Under the pieces are notes generated by a model. It had not been told where the DNA came from, made no database searches, and saw only the letters and a program-made list of their open reading frames with translations. A program made the translations under genes and the position numbers. A stretch of 48,399 bases of DNA from JAVWPP01 sp036635835. Lineage in GTDB: Bacteria > Bacillota > Clostridia > TANB77 > CAG-465. Where the stretch lies: positions 1 through 48,399 of the forward strand of contig JAVWPP010000006.1 in assembly GCA_036635835.1 (NCBI GenBank). Reading direction: 5' to 3'. Positions 37,562-45,475 of this stretch are shown here, in pieces; the first letter of the stretch is position 1; every line of letters begins with the position of its first letter.

Positions 37562-39583
37562 TTATATCATCTGTAAAAGTTCATCATCTGTAATAATTGA
37601 AATGCCAAGTGTTTTTGCTTTATCTAATTTAGAACCAGCAGAATCTCCTGCAACTAAATACGTTGTTTTTTTAGAAACACTTCCTGAAACTTTTCCAGAA
37701 TTACTTTCAATTATTTTAGTAAGTTCATCTCTAGAATATTTTTCAAATGAACCTGTTATTACAAAAGTAAATCCATCAAATTTATTAGAATTTTTCACTT
37801 CCATATTTCCTTTTAGATTAACGCCCGCTTTATCTAGTTTTTGTATAATATTTTTAGTTTGCTCTTTAGCAAAAAAAGATATTGTAGACTCTGCCATCTT
37901 AATTCCAAATTCATCTATTGCAGTTACTTGTTCTAGATCTGCAGACATTAATGCATATATGTCATCAAAAGCCTCAGAAAGAGATTTAGCGGCTTTTTTT
38001 CCTATGTGCCTTATACCAAGTCCAAATAGAAGTTTATCTAGCGTATTTTCCTTTGTAGCTCTTATAGCTGAAATTAAATTGTTTGCAGATTTTTCTTTAA
38101 AGCCTTCTAACTTCATAACATCTTGAAAGCTTAAATAATATATATCTGCTACGTCTTTTACTTTCTTTTCACCAAGGTTTTCGTTGTTAATTAACTGCTC
38201 TACTACGGCGTCTCCAAGGCCATCTATATTCATACAATCTCTTGAAGAAAAATGTACAATACTTCTATATAGCTGAGCTGCGCACTCACTGTTTAAACAT
38301 CTAAGAGCAACTTCTCCATCTATTTTTTCTAACGGTTCTGAGCATACAGGACATATGCTAGGAGGAATAAATTCCTTCACTTTTTTTTCGTTTCTTTTTT
38401 CTAATATAACCTTATCTATTTCAGGTATAACATCTCCTGCTTTATGTACTAAAACGCTATCTCCTATTCTAATATCTTTTTCTTTTATATAGTCAAAATT
38501 ATGAAGTGTTGCTTTTTCTATTGTTGAGCCAGATACAAATACAGGCCTTAATATTGCAAGCGGAGTAACTACTCCTGTTCTTCCAATTTGCACTACTATG
38601 TCTAGTATTTCAGTTTCTTTTTTTTCTGGTGGATATTTATATGCAATAGCCCACTTAGGAACTTTAGATGTTGTTCCAAGTGTTTTTCTAACGTTTAAAT
38701 TATCTATTTTTATAACTGCTCCATCTATGTCAAAAGGCAAAGTTGGTCTTATTTTTCCTATCTCTTTTATTCCTTCTTCTACTTCTTCATAGGTTCTACA
38801 TTTCTTTAAAAAAGGTATTATATTAAGCCCTAACTTTTTGCAATATGCAAGCTCATCGCTATGTTTTTCAAAGACCTTTTTCTCGTCTATTTTTTGCACA
38901 TTAAATATAAATACATCTAGTTTTCTTTCTGCTACAAGCTTAGAATTTAACTGTCTTAGAGTTCCCGCTGCTGCATTTCTAGGGTTTGCAAAAGGTTCTT
39001 TTCCTTCTTCTTCGCATATTTTATTTAGTCTTATAAATTCTTCTTTAGGAAGATACACCTCTCCTCTTACTTCTATTGTAATGTCTTCTGAAAGTGTTTC
39101 TGGTACGTTTTTTAACGTTCTTATATTTGCTGTTACATCTTCTCCAATTAGTCCATTTCCTCTTGTTGATCCACGTACTAATTTTCCATCTACGTATTCT
39201 AAAGATATAGAAAGTCCATCTATTTTTGTTTCTACTACGTACTCTAAATTTTGTTGTAATTCTTTATTTACTTTTTCCGTATATGCATGAACTTCTTCGT
39301 AGCTAAAAACATCTGTTAGACTTTGCATTGGTACTTCATGATTTACTTTAGAAAATCCTGATTTAACTTTACCAGTTATCTTTTGTGCGGGTGAATTTTT
39401 AATTATATATTCTGGGTGACTCTCTTCTATATTTTTTAGTTTTTTCATTTTCATGTCGTAGTCGTAGTCTGATATTTCTGGGCTGTCTTCGTTATAGTAT
39501 TTATCATTGTGATATTTTATTTCTTCTATTAATTTTATATATTCTTCTTTTTCATCTTTTTCAAATAGATTTAATTGTTCCAT
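37562..39583 (-). CDS. ligA: NAD-dependent DNA ligase
   Basis: 673 aa, complete. Ia domain (YDYDMKMKKLK), adenylation domain with Lys120 in EYVVETKIDGLS, the OB-fold (VQIGRTGVVTP, GSTIEKATLHNFDYI), the Cys4 zinc finger (CPVCSEPL...CLNSECAAQ), helix-hairpin-helix motifs (MNIDGLGDAVVEQL, EGFKEKSANNLI, LFGLGIRHIGKKAAK) and a C-terminal BRCT domain (GFTFVITGSFEKYSRDELTKII). It seals nicks in replication and repair. Residues 3-7 (QLNLF) before the Ia domain match the beta-clamp-binding pentapeptide pattern. RBS AGAGGA; monocistronic. Confidence 0.98.
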   Translation of the reverse strand: MEQLNLFEKDEKEEYIKLIEEIKYHNDKYYNEDSPEISDYDYDMKMKKLKNIEESHPEYIIKNSPAQKITGKVKSGFSKVNHEVPMQSLTDVFSYEEVHAYTEKVNKELQQNLEYVVETKIDGLSISLEYVDGKLVRGSTRGNGLIGEDVTANIRTLKNVPETLSEDITIEVRGEVYLPKEEFIRLNKICEEEGKEPFANPRNAAAGTLRQLNSKLVAERKLDVFIFNVQKIDEKKVFEKHSDELAYCKKLGLNIIPFLKKCRTYEEVEEGIKEIGKIRPTLPFDIDGAVIKIDNLNVRKTLGTTSKVPKWAIAYKYPPEKKETEILDIVVQIGRTGVVTPLAILRPVFVSGSTIEKATLHNFDYIKEKDIRIGDSVLVHKAGDVIPEIDKVILEKRNEKKVKEFIPPSICPVCSEPLEKIDGEVALRCLNSECAAQLYRSIVHFSSRDCMNIDGLGDAVVEQLINNENLGEKKVKDVADIYYLSFQDVMKLEGFKEKSANNLISAIRATKENTLDKLLFGLGIRHIGKKAAKSLSEAFDDIYALMSADLEQVTAIDEFGIKMAESTISFFAKEQTKNIIQKLDKAGVNLKGNMEVKNSNKFDGFTFVITGSFEKYSRDELTKIIESNSGKVSGSVSKKTTYLVAGDSAGSKLDKAKTLGISIITDDELLQMI

Positions 39584-39733
39584 TAAAGTTCCTCTTTTCT
39601 GCCGGTTTGTTATTTATATTCTACTACATTTTCCTTGCTTTTTAAAGTGTTATTCGAAAAAACTTTTTTTATTTTTTCTAAAAAAAACATATGTATAAGT
39701 TTAATTATTCTTATTACTTTTTTTATATCTAGG

Positions 39734-39777
39734 TAAAAAATATAGCTGATTTAAATTTCTTTAAACCTGCTATATAT
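39734..39777 (-). terminator. terminator of the murD-pgsA operon
   Basis: Minus strand: ATATAGC-A-GGTTTAAA and TTTAAATC-A-GCTATAT arms, 15 paired bases with one A-A mismatch, then six T. Confidence 0.8.
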
Positions 39778-39809
39778 ACTATCTATATTCTAGTTATTGT
39801 ACTTTATTT

Positions 39810-40511
39810 TTATTTAGTTGGATCTATATATTTTTTTAATTTAATTGTATAATCTACTGCTGAGTATATTGTTGCAAGAAGTGCTATTGTAATAAACACT
39901 GTTGCTGAAACGTTTAATATAATATCTAAACCATATAAATTTCCGCTTAGAAAAGCTCCAAAAGCGTTCTTATCTAAAATAGTAAGTGTAAGTCCTGCAA
40001 GCTGAGATGCAGTTTTAACTTTTCCAGACCAAGCAGCTGGTATAACAGCATCTTTTGCTGTTCCAAACATTCTAAATCCGTTAATTAAAAAGTCTCTTAT
40101 AATTACAATTGCAGTTATTAATGCTGGTATTTTTCCCATTCCTGTTAGCATAATAAAGCCAGCAGACACTAATAATTTATCTGCAAGTGGATCCATTATT
40201 TTTCCGAAAGTTGTTACTTCATTATTTTTTCTAGATAGATATCCATCTACAAAATCTGTTAATGCAGCAAACACAAATACAAGGCAAGTTACATATTTAA
40301 GCCAAGGTAATGTTACAGCTATTTTACCTATTGTCAATCCTGCTCCAGGTAAATATGCATCTAGTGCCATTAGAAGTACAAATACTGGTACTAGTATCAT
40401 TCTAAGAATAGTTAATTTATTTGGTAAATTTATTTTAACTTTTTCTTTTTTATTTTCTATTTTGTTTTCTATTTCTTTTTCTTCTTCTACTTTTGTTGTT
40501 TCATTATTCAT
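39810..40511 (-). CDS. pgsA: CDP-diacylglycerol-glycerol-3-phosphate 3-phosphatidyltransferase
   Basis: 233 aa CDP-alcohol phosphatidyltransferase with the active-site motif D-x2-D-G-x2-S-R-x8-G-x3-D-x3-D (Asp86, Asp89-Gly90, Asp107, Asp111; Ser replaces the usual Ala), and five to six membrane helices. PNKLTILRMILVPVFVLLM is typical of PgsA. It makes phosphatidylglycerol phosphate, the first step toward PG and cardiolipin. An extra N-terminal stretch of about 28 Glu/Lys residues is unusual. It lies 48 bases behind murD in one operon, RBS AAGGAG. Confidence 0.94.
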   Translation of the reverse strand: MNNETTKVEEEKEIENKIENKKEKVKINLPNKLTILRMILVPVFVLLMALDAYLPGAGLTIGKIAVTLPWLKYVTCLVFVFAALTDFVDGYLSRKNNEVTTFGKIMDPLADKLLVSAGFIMLTGMGKIPALITAIVIIRDFLINGFRMFGTAKDAVIPAAWSGKVKTASQLAGLTLTILDKNAFGAFLSGNLYGLDIILNVSATVFITIALLATIYSAVDYTIKLKKYIDPTK

Positions 40512-40559
40512 CTTTCATTCTCCTTACGTTTTTTTATTTTACAATACCTAGATTTTTAG

Positions 40560-41957
40560 TTATAGTCCATCTACTAATCTTTTGAAATGATCTCCTCTTT
40601 GCTCGAAATTTTTATATAAATCAAAAGAAGCGCTTGCAGGTGACATTACTACGTTGTCTCCTTCTATAGCTTTCTCATTTGCAAATTCTACGCACTCTTC
40701 TAGTGAGTTAAAAGTATAGATTTTCAAGTCTGGTTTTTTCTTTCTTTTTTTCATTTCATCTTCTGCAGATTTTTTTATTTTTTCTGCTGTCTTACCTAAA
40801 AGAATTAATATTTTCACCTTATCTACAAGATATGGACCAAGTACATCATACGGAATATTTTTATCATAACCGCCTGCTATTAATATAATTTTATCTTTAA
40901 AAGAAACTAGTCCTGCTATAGTTCTAGATGGGCTTGTTCCTATGGAATCATTATACCATCTTATACCGTTTATCTCTCTTATCATTTCCATTCTATGCTT
41001 TACGCCAGCAAAAGTAGTTATTACTTTTTCTATTGGCTTTGCTCCTGTTATTTTAAAGACAGCAGCAGCTGCGCAGCATATGTTTGCAAGGTTATGTATT
41101 CCTACAAGTTTTACATCTGATATGTTTGCTATATTTGTAACATTTCCATCAAAAGAAGCACATATTTTTCCTTCGTTTAAGTATACTCCATTTTCCACTT
41201 TATCTGCTATGCTAAAATATCTTATTTCACCTTTTGCTAGCTTTTCAAATCTAGAAGTAAATTCTCCATTATCTTTATTTAATATAACTATTCCCTCTTT
41301 AGACTGATGCGTAAAAATATTTGTTTTTGCTTTTATATATTCTTCATATCCTCTATGGTAGTCTAAATGGTTTGGAGAAATATTAGTAACTACAGAAATA
41401 TCTGCACTTTTTTTCATCGTCATAAGTTGAAAACTGCTAAGCTCTAAAACAGCAATATCTTTAGCTTCAATCTCTTCTATTTTTTCTAAAAGTGGTGTTC
41501 CTATATTTCCACCAATCCATACTTTTTCGCCTGCTTCTTCTAGGAACTTTGCAATTAATGTAGTAGTTGTAGTTTTACCGTCGCTGCCTGTTACGCCTAT
41601 TATTTTAGCTTGGCAAAGCTCTATAAATAGTTCCATTTCAGAAGTAAGTTTAGCTCCGTTTTTTACTGCTACTTCAACTTCTTTTAAGAAAGGTTTTATA
41701 CCTGGGCTTCTTAAAACAAAATCGAATTTTTCTTTTTCTAAAATACTAAGATAGTTTTCGCCTAAACTAACATTTATTTTTATATTAGCTAGTATATTAT
41801 TTTCTTCAAGTAGATTTATGTTTTTATCTAGAACAGTTACTTTTGCTCCTAGCGCTGCTAAGAACTTTATAGCTGGTATATTACTTATACCTGCGCCAAT
41901 AACTGCTACGTTTTTGTTTCTTATTTCTTTTTTGAAATTTTCTAGTTTTGTATTCAC
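40560..41957 (-). CDS. murD: UDP-N-acetylmuramoyl-L-alanine:D-glutamate ligase
   Basis: 465 aa Mur ligase. N-terminal Rossmann domain (VAVIGAGISNIPAIKFLAALG) for UDP-MurNAc-L-Ala, ATPase loop GVTGSDGKTTTTTLI, NISPNHLDYHRGYEEYI, the carbamylated-lysine region NSIGTSPSRTIAGL and C-terminal LIAGGYDKNIPYD plus MSPASASFDLYKNFEQRGDHFK, which identify MurD. It adds D-Glu to UDP-MurNAc-L-Ala in the cytoplasm. GTG start after AGGAGG. Here it is separate from the usual mur/fts cluster and paired with pgsA. Confidence 0.96.
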   Translation of the reverse strand: MNTKLENFKKEIRNKNVAVIGAGISNIPAIKFLAALGAKVTVLDKNINLLEENNILANIKINVSLGENYLSILEKEKFDFVLRSPGIKPFLKEVEVAVKNGAKLTSEMELFIELCQAKIIGVTGSDGKTTTTTLIAKFLEEAGEKVWIGGNIGTPLLEKIEEIEAKDIAVLELSSFQLMTMKKSADISVVTNISPNHLDYHRGYEEYIKAKTNIFTHQSKEGIVILNKDNGEFTSRFEKLAKGEIRYFSIADKVENGVYLNEGKICASFDGNVTNIANISDVKLVGIHNLANICCAAAAVFKITGAKPIEKVITTFAGVKHRMEMIREINGIRWYNDSIGTSPSRTIAGLVSFKDKIILIAGGYDKNIPYDVLGPYLVDKVKILILLGKTAEKIKKSAEDEMKKRKKKPDLKIYTFNSLEECVEFANEKAIEGDNVVMSPASASFDLYKNFEQRGDHFKRLVDGL

Positions 41958-41981
41958 GTGCTTTCCTCCTATTTCTTTTAC

Positions 41982-42010
41982 ATTATATTATACTTGTACG
42001 TACTTTTCAA
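41982..42010 (-). promoter_or_regulatory. murD-pgsA promoter
   Basis: TTGAAA (42005-42010), 17-bp spacer, TATAAT (41982-41987), minus strand. Confidence 0.7.
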
Positions 42011-42191
42011 TAGTTAAGCTTATCTTCTTATACATTTCTTAATTTCTACACACTTTTTTCACATTAGAGTTTTTAATTATTTATATATATTTTATAGACT
42101 ATACTAATTTTTAGTGATATACTAATATTTGAATTATTACTGTTATCTTTTTATTAAGTATACAGTTATATTATATGAAAGAAGGTTTCAA

Positions 42192-42899
42192 ATGGCAACT
42201 AAATCTAAAAAGAAGAAGAAAAATAAATCAATGAAAATATTTATTAATATTCTAGTTTTACTTATATTAATTCCCGCTTTTTTAACTGCTGGAATATTTA
42301 GCATTGGCTATATGTACAAGCTTGAACTTTATAAGACAGAAAATTTGCAGGTTAAAATGCAAGGCTTAAAAGAGAAGAATAATTATACTGCTACAACGGA
42401 TATTTCTAAATGCTTTTTAGAAGGAGTTGTTTCTATAGAAGATCATAGATTTTATGAGCATAATGGTTTTGATATAATTTCTTTTTCTAGAGCAATGCTT
42501 GTAAATATTAAAACTGCTAATTTTAGTCAAGGTGGTAGTACTATTACTCAGCAGCTTGCTAAGAATTTATATTTAGATGCTTCTAAGAATTTTTTTAGAA
42601 AAGCAACTGAGCTGCTTATAGCTATTGACATTGAAAAGAATTATTCTAAAGAACAAATTTTAGAGTCGTATGTTAATATTATTTATTACGGTAAAAATTC
42701 ATATGGAATATCTAATGCGTCTAAAACTTTTTTTAATAAAAATCCTATTAATCTTACGCATGTAGAGGCTGCATATTTAGCTGGTCTTACTCAGTCTCCT
42801 ACTTTGTATTCTTCTGATGATATGCTTGGCAATAAGCGTAAAGATTTGGTGCTTGATGCTATGAGTAGATATTCTAATTGCAATCATAATAAGCCTTAA
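42192..42899 (+). CDS. monofunctional peptidoglycan glycosyltransferase (GT51)
   Basis: 235 aa. Start ATG 42192 after GAAGG; the frame is open upstream but without an RBS. Basic tail (KSKKKKKNK), one transmembrane helix (about 16-40), then the GT51 domain alone: catalytic Glu83 in SIEDHRFYEHNGFD, SQGGSTITQQLAKNLYL, ELLIAIDIEKNYSKEQILESYVN, YGKNSYGISNASKTFF and AAYLAGLTQSPT. No transpeptidase domain. It polymerises lipid II outside the membrane, like MtgA/SgtB. Not in an operon; terminator downstream. Confidence 0.95.
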   Translation: MATKSKKKKKNKSMKIFINILVLLILIPAFLTAGIFSIGYMYKLELYKTENLQVKMQGLKEKNNYTATTDISKCFLEGVVSIEDHRFYEHNGFDIISFSRAMLVNIKTANFSQGGSTITQQLAKNLYLDASKNFFRKATELLIAIDIEKNYSKEQILESYVNIIYYGKNSYGISNASKTFFNKNPINLTHVEAAYLAGLTQSPTLYSSDDMLGNKRKDLVLDAMSRYSNCNHNKP

Positions 42900-42920
42900 T
42901 TTTTTAAGTTATATATAGTT

Positions 42921-42963
42921 AAATAAGCTACATTATTTTTTCATAATGTAGCTTATTTTTTAC
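42921..42963 (+). terminator. terminator of the GT51 gene
   Basis: AAATAAGCTACATTAT / ATAATGTAGCTTATTT stem with a loop of T residues, then TTTT. Confidence 0.9.
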
Positions 42964-43015
42964 TCTATTTTTGCTTTGTATTTTCTTTCTTTTCACTTTA
43001 TTTTTTTCTTTTTTA

Positions 43016-43067
43016 GAAAAAGTATAAGCTACTTTTTTCTCATTAACTAGATTTATATATCTAGCAT
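43016..43067. repeat. intergenic repeat, copy 2
   Basis: Second copy of the element at 5395-5447, about 89% identical. On the minus strand it supplies AAAAAGTA / TACTTTTT, the probable terminator of the aminopeptidase gene; its other end lies in the last codons and stop of that gene. Confidence 0.65.
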
Positions 43068-44102
43068 TTTAAAAATATTTTTTTCAGATTTAGTTAAAAC
43101 TTCGCATCCGTTTTTTGTTACTAAAACAGTATCTTCAATTCTAACGCCAAATTTATTTTCTATGTATATACCAGGCTCTACTGTTATGCACATATTTTCC
43201 TGTAATATATCTTTAGACATACTACTTATATATGGCCTTTCATGTATGTTTAAACCTACGCCATGACCTAGTGCATGTGGCATCTTATATCCAAGCTTTT
43301 TCATCTGATTATTTGCGAAATCTGATAGCTCTTTAACACTTACACCTGGCTTTATTTTTGCAATACATTCTATCTGTATTTTAAGCACTTTGTTATATAT
43401 ATCTATATATTCTAATGGAACATTTAAAGGTGCAATAGTTCTTGTCATATCCGCGCAGTATCCATTTATTTTAGCTCCAAAGTCTATAGTTATATAGTCT
43501 ATGTTTTCTATCTTCCTAGTAGTTACTAGAGCGTGTGGCATAGATGAATTTTTACCCGAAGCAACTATACTTTCAAAAGCTACCGTATCTGCATTTAGCA
43601 TAAAAAACTTTTGTATTTCTGCTTCTATTTCTTTTTCTGTAACACCTTGCTTTATATATTTTTTTAAGAAACTATAGCAGCTGTCTGTAACGCTACATGC
43701 TCTCTTTATGCAGTCTATTTCGTAAGGTTCTTTTAATATTCTTGCTTGCTCTATAATATTATTTGCTTTGACTAGTTTATTAATTTTATACTCTTTTAAT
43801 ATATCTTCGTAGCCTTTAATAGTAACAAAACTTTCTTCAAAACCAACAGCTTTAGAAGTCTTAAAAAAATCTAAATATGTCTTATCTATAACTACATCTA
43901 TGCACTTTATACTTACAGTTTTTTTTGCTTCTTCTATATATCTAGAGTCTGTTAGAAAAACAGCTTCCGATTTATTTATAAGGAGCGTTCCTTCTAGTTT
44001 TGTGTTAATATAATATGCTACGTTTAGTGGATTTAATATTATATATCCATCTATATTTTTAGCTTCTTTTTGATCTATTAATTTTTTAATTCTATCTATC
44101 AT
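43053..44102 (-). CDS. M24B Xaa-Pro aminopeptidase
   Basis: 349 aa, with an N-terminal creatinase-like domain and a pita-bread metalloprotease domain. All five metal ligands are present: Asp207 and Asp218 in ITIDFGAKINGYCADMTRT, His280 in HALGHGVGLNIHE, Glu309 in ITVEPGIYI, Glu323 in GVRIEDTVLVT. It removes N-terminal residues before proline, in the cytoplasm; PapA/YqhT-like. The final codons MLDI lie in an intergenic repeat, so the C-terminus may have been reshaped by it. Promoter TTGCAA-17-TATAAA. Confidence 0.93.
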   Translation of the reverse strand: MIDRIKKLIDQKEAKNIDGYIILNPLNVAYYINTKLEGTLLINKSEAVFLTDSRYIEEAKKTVSIKCIDVVIDKTYLDFFKTSKAVGFEESFVTIKGYEDILKEYKINKLVKANNIIEQARILKEPYEIDCIKRACSVTDSCYSFLKKYIKQGVTEKEIEAEIQKFFMLNADTVAFESIVASGKNSSMPHALVTTRKIENIDYITIDFGAKINGYCADMTRTIAPLNVPLEYIDIYNKVLKIQIECIAKIKPGVSVKELSDFANNQMKKLGYKMPHALGHGVGLNIHERPYISSMSKDILQENMCITVEPGIYIENKFGVRIEDTVLVTKNGCEVLTKSEKNIFKMLDI

Positions 44103-44118
44103 TTTCTCACCTTATTTA

Positions 44119-44147
44119 TTTATATACTAAAGCTATATTTTTTGCAA
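44119..44147 (-). promoter_or_regulatory. aminopeptidase promoter
   Basis: TTGCAA (44142-44147), 17-bp spacer, TATAAA (44119-44124), minus strand. Confidence 0.65.
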
Positions 44148-44149
44148 GG

Positions 44150-44178
44150 AAAAAGCTCCATAATTTAATGGAGCTTTT
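44150..44178 (-). terminator. terminator of the 168-aa gene
   Basis: AAAAAGCTCCAT / ATGGAGCTTTTT stem with loop AATTTA. Confidence 0.85.
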
Positions 44179-44180
44179 TA

Positions 44181-44687
44181 TTAATATAAGATGTGATCTA
44201 CAAAATAGGTTAACTCATTTAAAGTTCCTAGCCTATCTGCTACTTCTAAATATTCTCTTATACATCCTTTTATTAATTCTTCTTCATACTTGTTAGAAGC
44301 TTTTAATCCTAATTCATTTAAGTCTGAATTTGCGTTTTGAGTTAATACTTTTAGATACAAGAAATTATCTATAATTTCTACCTTAGATTGCTGCTTTGTT
44401 TTGTTAATTTTAGATGTGTAATTACTAATGTAATTATTAATATTTTGCTTGCTTAATTTTCTTTTTTCTTCTTCTGAAATATTTGAATTCATTAGTGAAA
44501 CATATTTGTTTAAAAATTTATTTCTATCTTTATATATTTTGCTTTCTTTTTCTTTTTGTATTTTTTCTTTAAGACTTTGCTTCTTACTAATTGTTTCTTT
44601 AAGCAAACTCATTTGTTTAAGATAGGTCTTAAATATTTCATCTTTATTTTTTAAATTAGAATCCATTAGCTCTTTAACAAAACTCAT
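44181..44687 (-). CDS. hypothetical charged coiled-coil-like protein, 168 aa
   Basis: Unrecognised. ATG start after TTGGAGG. Mostly helical and strongly charged: KDEIFKTYLKQMSLLKETISKKQSLKEKI, then KEKESKIYKDRNKFLNKY, both with heptad spacing, followed by a compact C-terminal part (ELGLKASNKYEEELIKGCIREYLEVADRLG). No membrane segment. Monocistronic, with its own promoter and terminator. It belongs to the set of orphan helical proteins scattered through this window. Confidence 0.6.
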   Translation of the reverse strand: MSFVKELMDSNLKNKDEIFKTYLKQMSLLKETISKKQSLKEKIQKEKESKIYKDRNKFLNKYVSLMNSNISEEEKRKLSKQNINNYISNYTSKINKTKQQSKVEIIDNFLYLKVLTQNANSDLNELGLKASNKYEEELIKGCIREYLEVADRLGTLNELTYFVDHILY

Positions 44688-44742
44688 ACTAGTACCTCCA
44701 AAATATATATTAATATATTTAATTTTTATTTATTCTCACTAT

Positions 44743-44771
44743 ATTATATATCTTTTTAGTACAAAAAGCAA
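44743..44771 (-). promoter_or_regulatory. promoter of the 168-aa gene
   Basis: TTGCTT (44766-44771), 17-bp spacer, TATAAT (44743-44748), minus strand. Confidence 0.7.
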
Positions 44772-44792
44772 TAGTTTTATGTAAAATATATA

Positions 44793-44813
44793 AGCATATA
44801 CAGTGTATATGCT
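44793..44813 (-). terminator. terminator-like hairpin after the uvrA operon
   Basis: AGCATATAC / GTATATGCT perfect 9-bp stem, loop of 3, then TATATATTTT on the minus strand. The U-tract is weak. Confidence 0.5.
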
Positions 44814-44823
44814 CATATTTCAT

Positions 44824-45459
44824 TTATCTTTTAGATCTTCTTGGAACTTTACCTGAATTTTTTCTTGCTATAGTTTTCTTTCTATGCATTTTTCCAAAAG
44901 CAACTATTTCTTTTTCTTCGTTTTTATCCTTAGTTAATATTTCTGGTAATTTAGCTTTTTTGCTTTCTTTATTTTCCTCTTGTTTTTCTTCTTTTGTTCC
45001 ATATATTTGAGCTTTAAGATCTTGTTTAAGTCCATTAAATTCTCTGAAACTTGGAAGTATATATTCTAAGTCTAAAATATGTTCTCTTATATATCTATCC
45101 TTTTCTATTTTTTTTGCAAGGTTTAATATAAGTAAAAGCTGATAGCCATACCAATCGTTATTAAAGTCTACATTTCTTGTAGTTGGATACTGTTTAAATA
45201 GCTCTGCTATTTTCTTTTGAATATCTATTTTAGTTAACTTTAAAACAGTAGTTGGGCTAACATAATTTTTAATCTCACTCATTATTTTTTCGTAATTTTT
45301 TCCGCTTTCATCTGCGCTCATAGTTATTGGAACATGTTTCTTTTCTACTATTTCTTCTGCCCCAGTTTCTTTATCTCTTTTTTTAAATTCTACTTTTTTA
45401 GCTGCAGTTAAACCGAAATCTTCTGCCGTAAAGTTTCTTTCTTTTTCTTCTTTTTTCAC
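44824..45459 (-). CDS. basic protein co-transcribed with uvrA, 211 aa
   Basis: GTG start at 45459, seven bases after AGGAGA, 16 bases behind the uvrA stop. N-terminus charged and probably disordered (KKEEKERNFTAEDFGL, KKRDKETGAEEIVEKK). Residues 60-150 look folded, with helices and an aromatic-rich stretch (TTRNVDFNNDWYGYQLLLILNLA). The C-terminal 45 residues are very basic (KMHRKKTIARKNSGKVPRRSKR), suggesting nucleic-acid contact. No family is recognised. The tight linkage to uvrA hints at a DNA-repair accessory, but this is inference. Confidence 0.65.
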   Translation of the reverse strand: MKKEEKERNFTAEDFGLTAAKKVEFKKRDKETGAEEIVEKKHVPITMSADESGKNYEKIMSEIKNYVSPTTVLKLTKIDIQKKIAELFKQYPTTRNVDFNNDWYGYQLLLILNLAKKIEKDRYIREHILDLEYILPSFREFNGLKQDLKAQIYGTKEEKQEENKESKKAKLPEILTKDKNEEKEIVAFGKMHRKKTIARKNSGKVPRRSKR

Positions 45460-45475
45460 AGTGTATTCTCCTATC

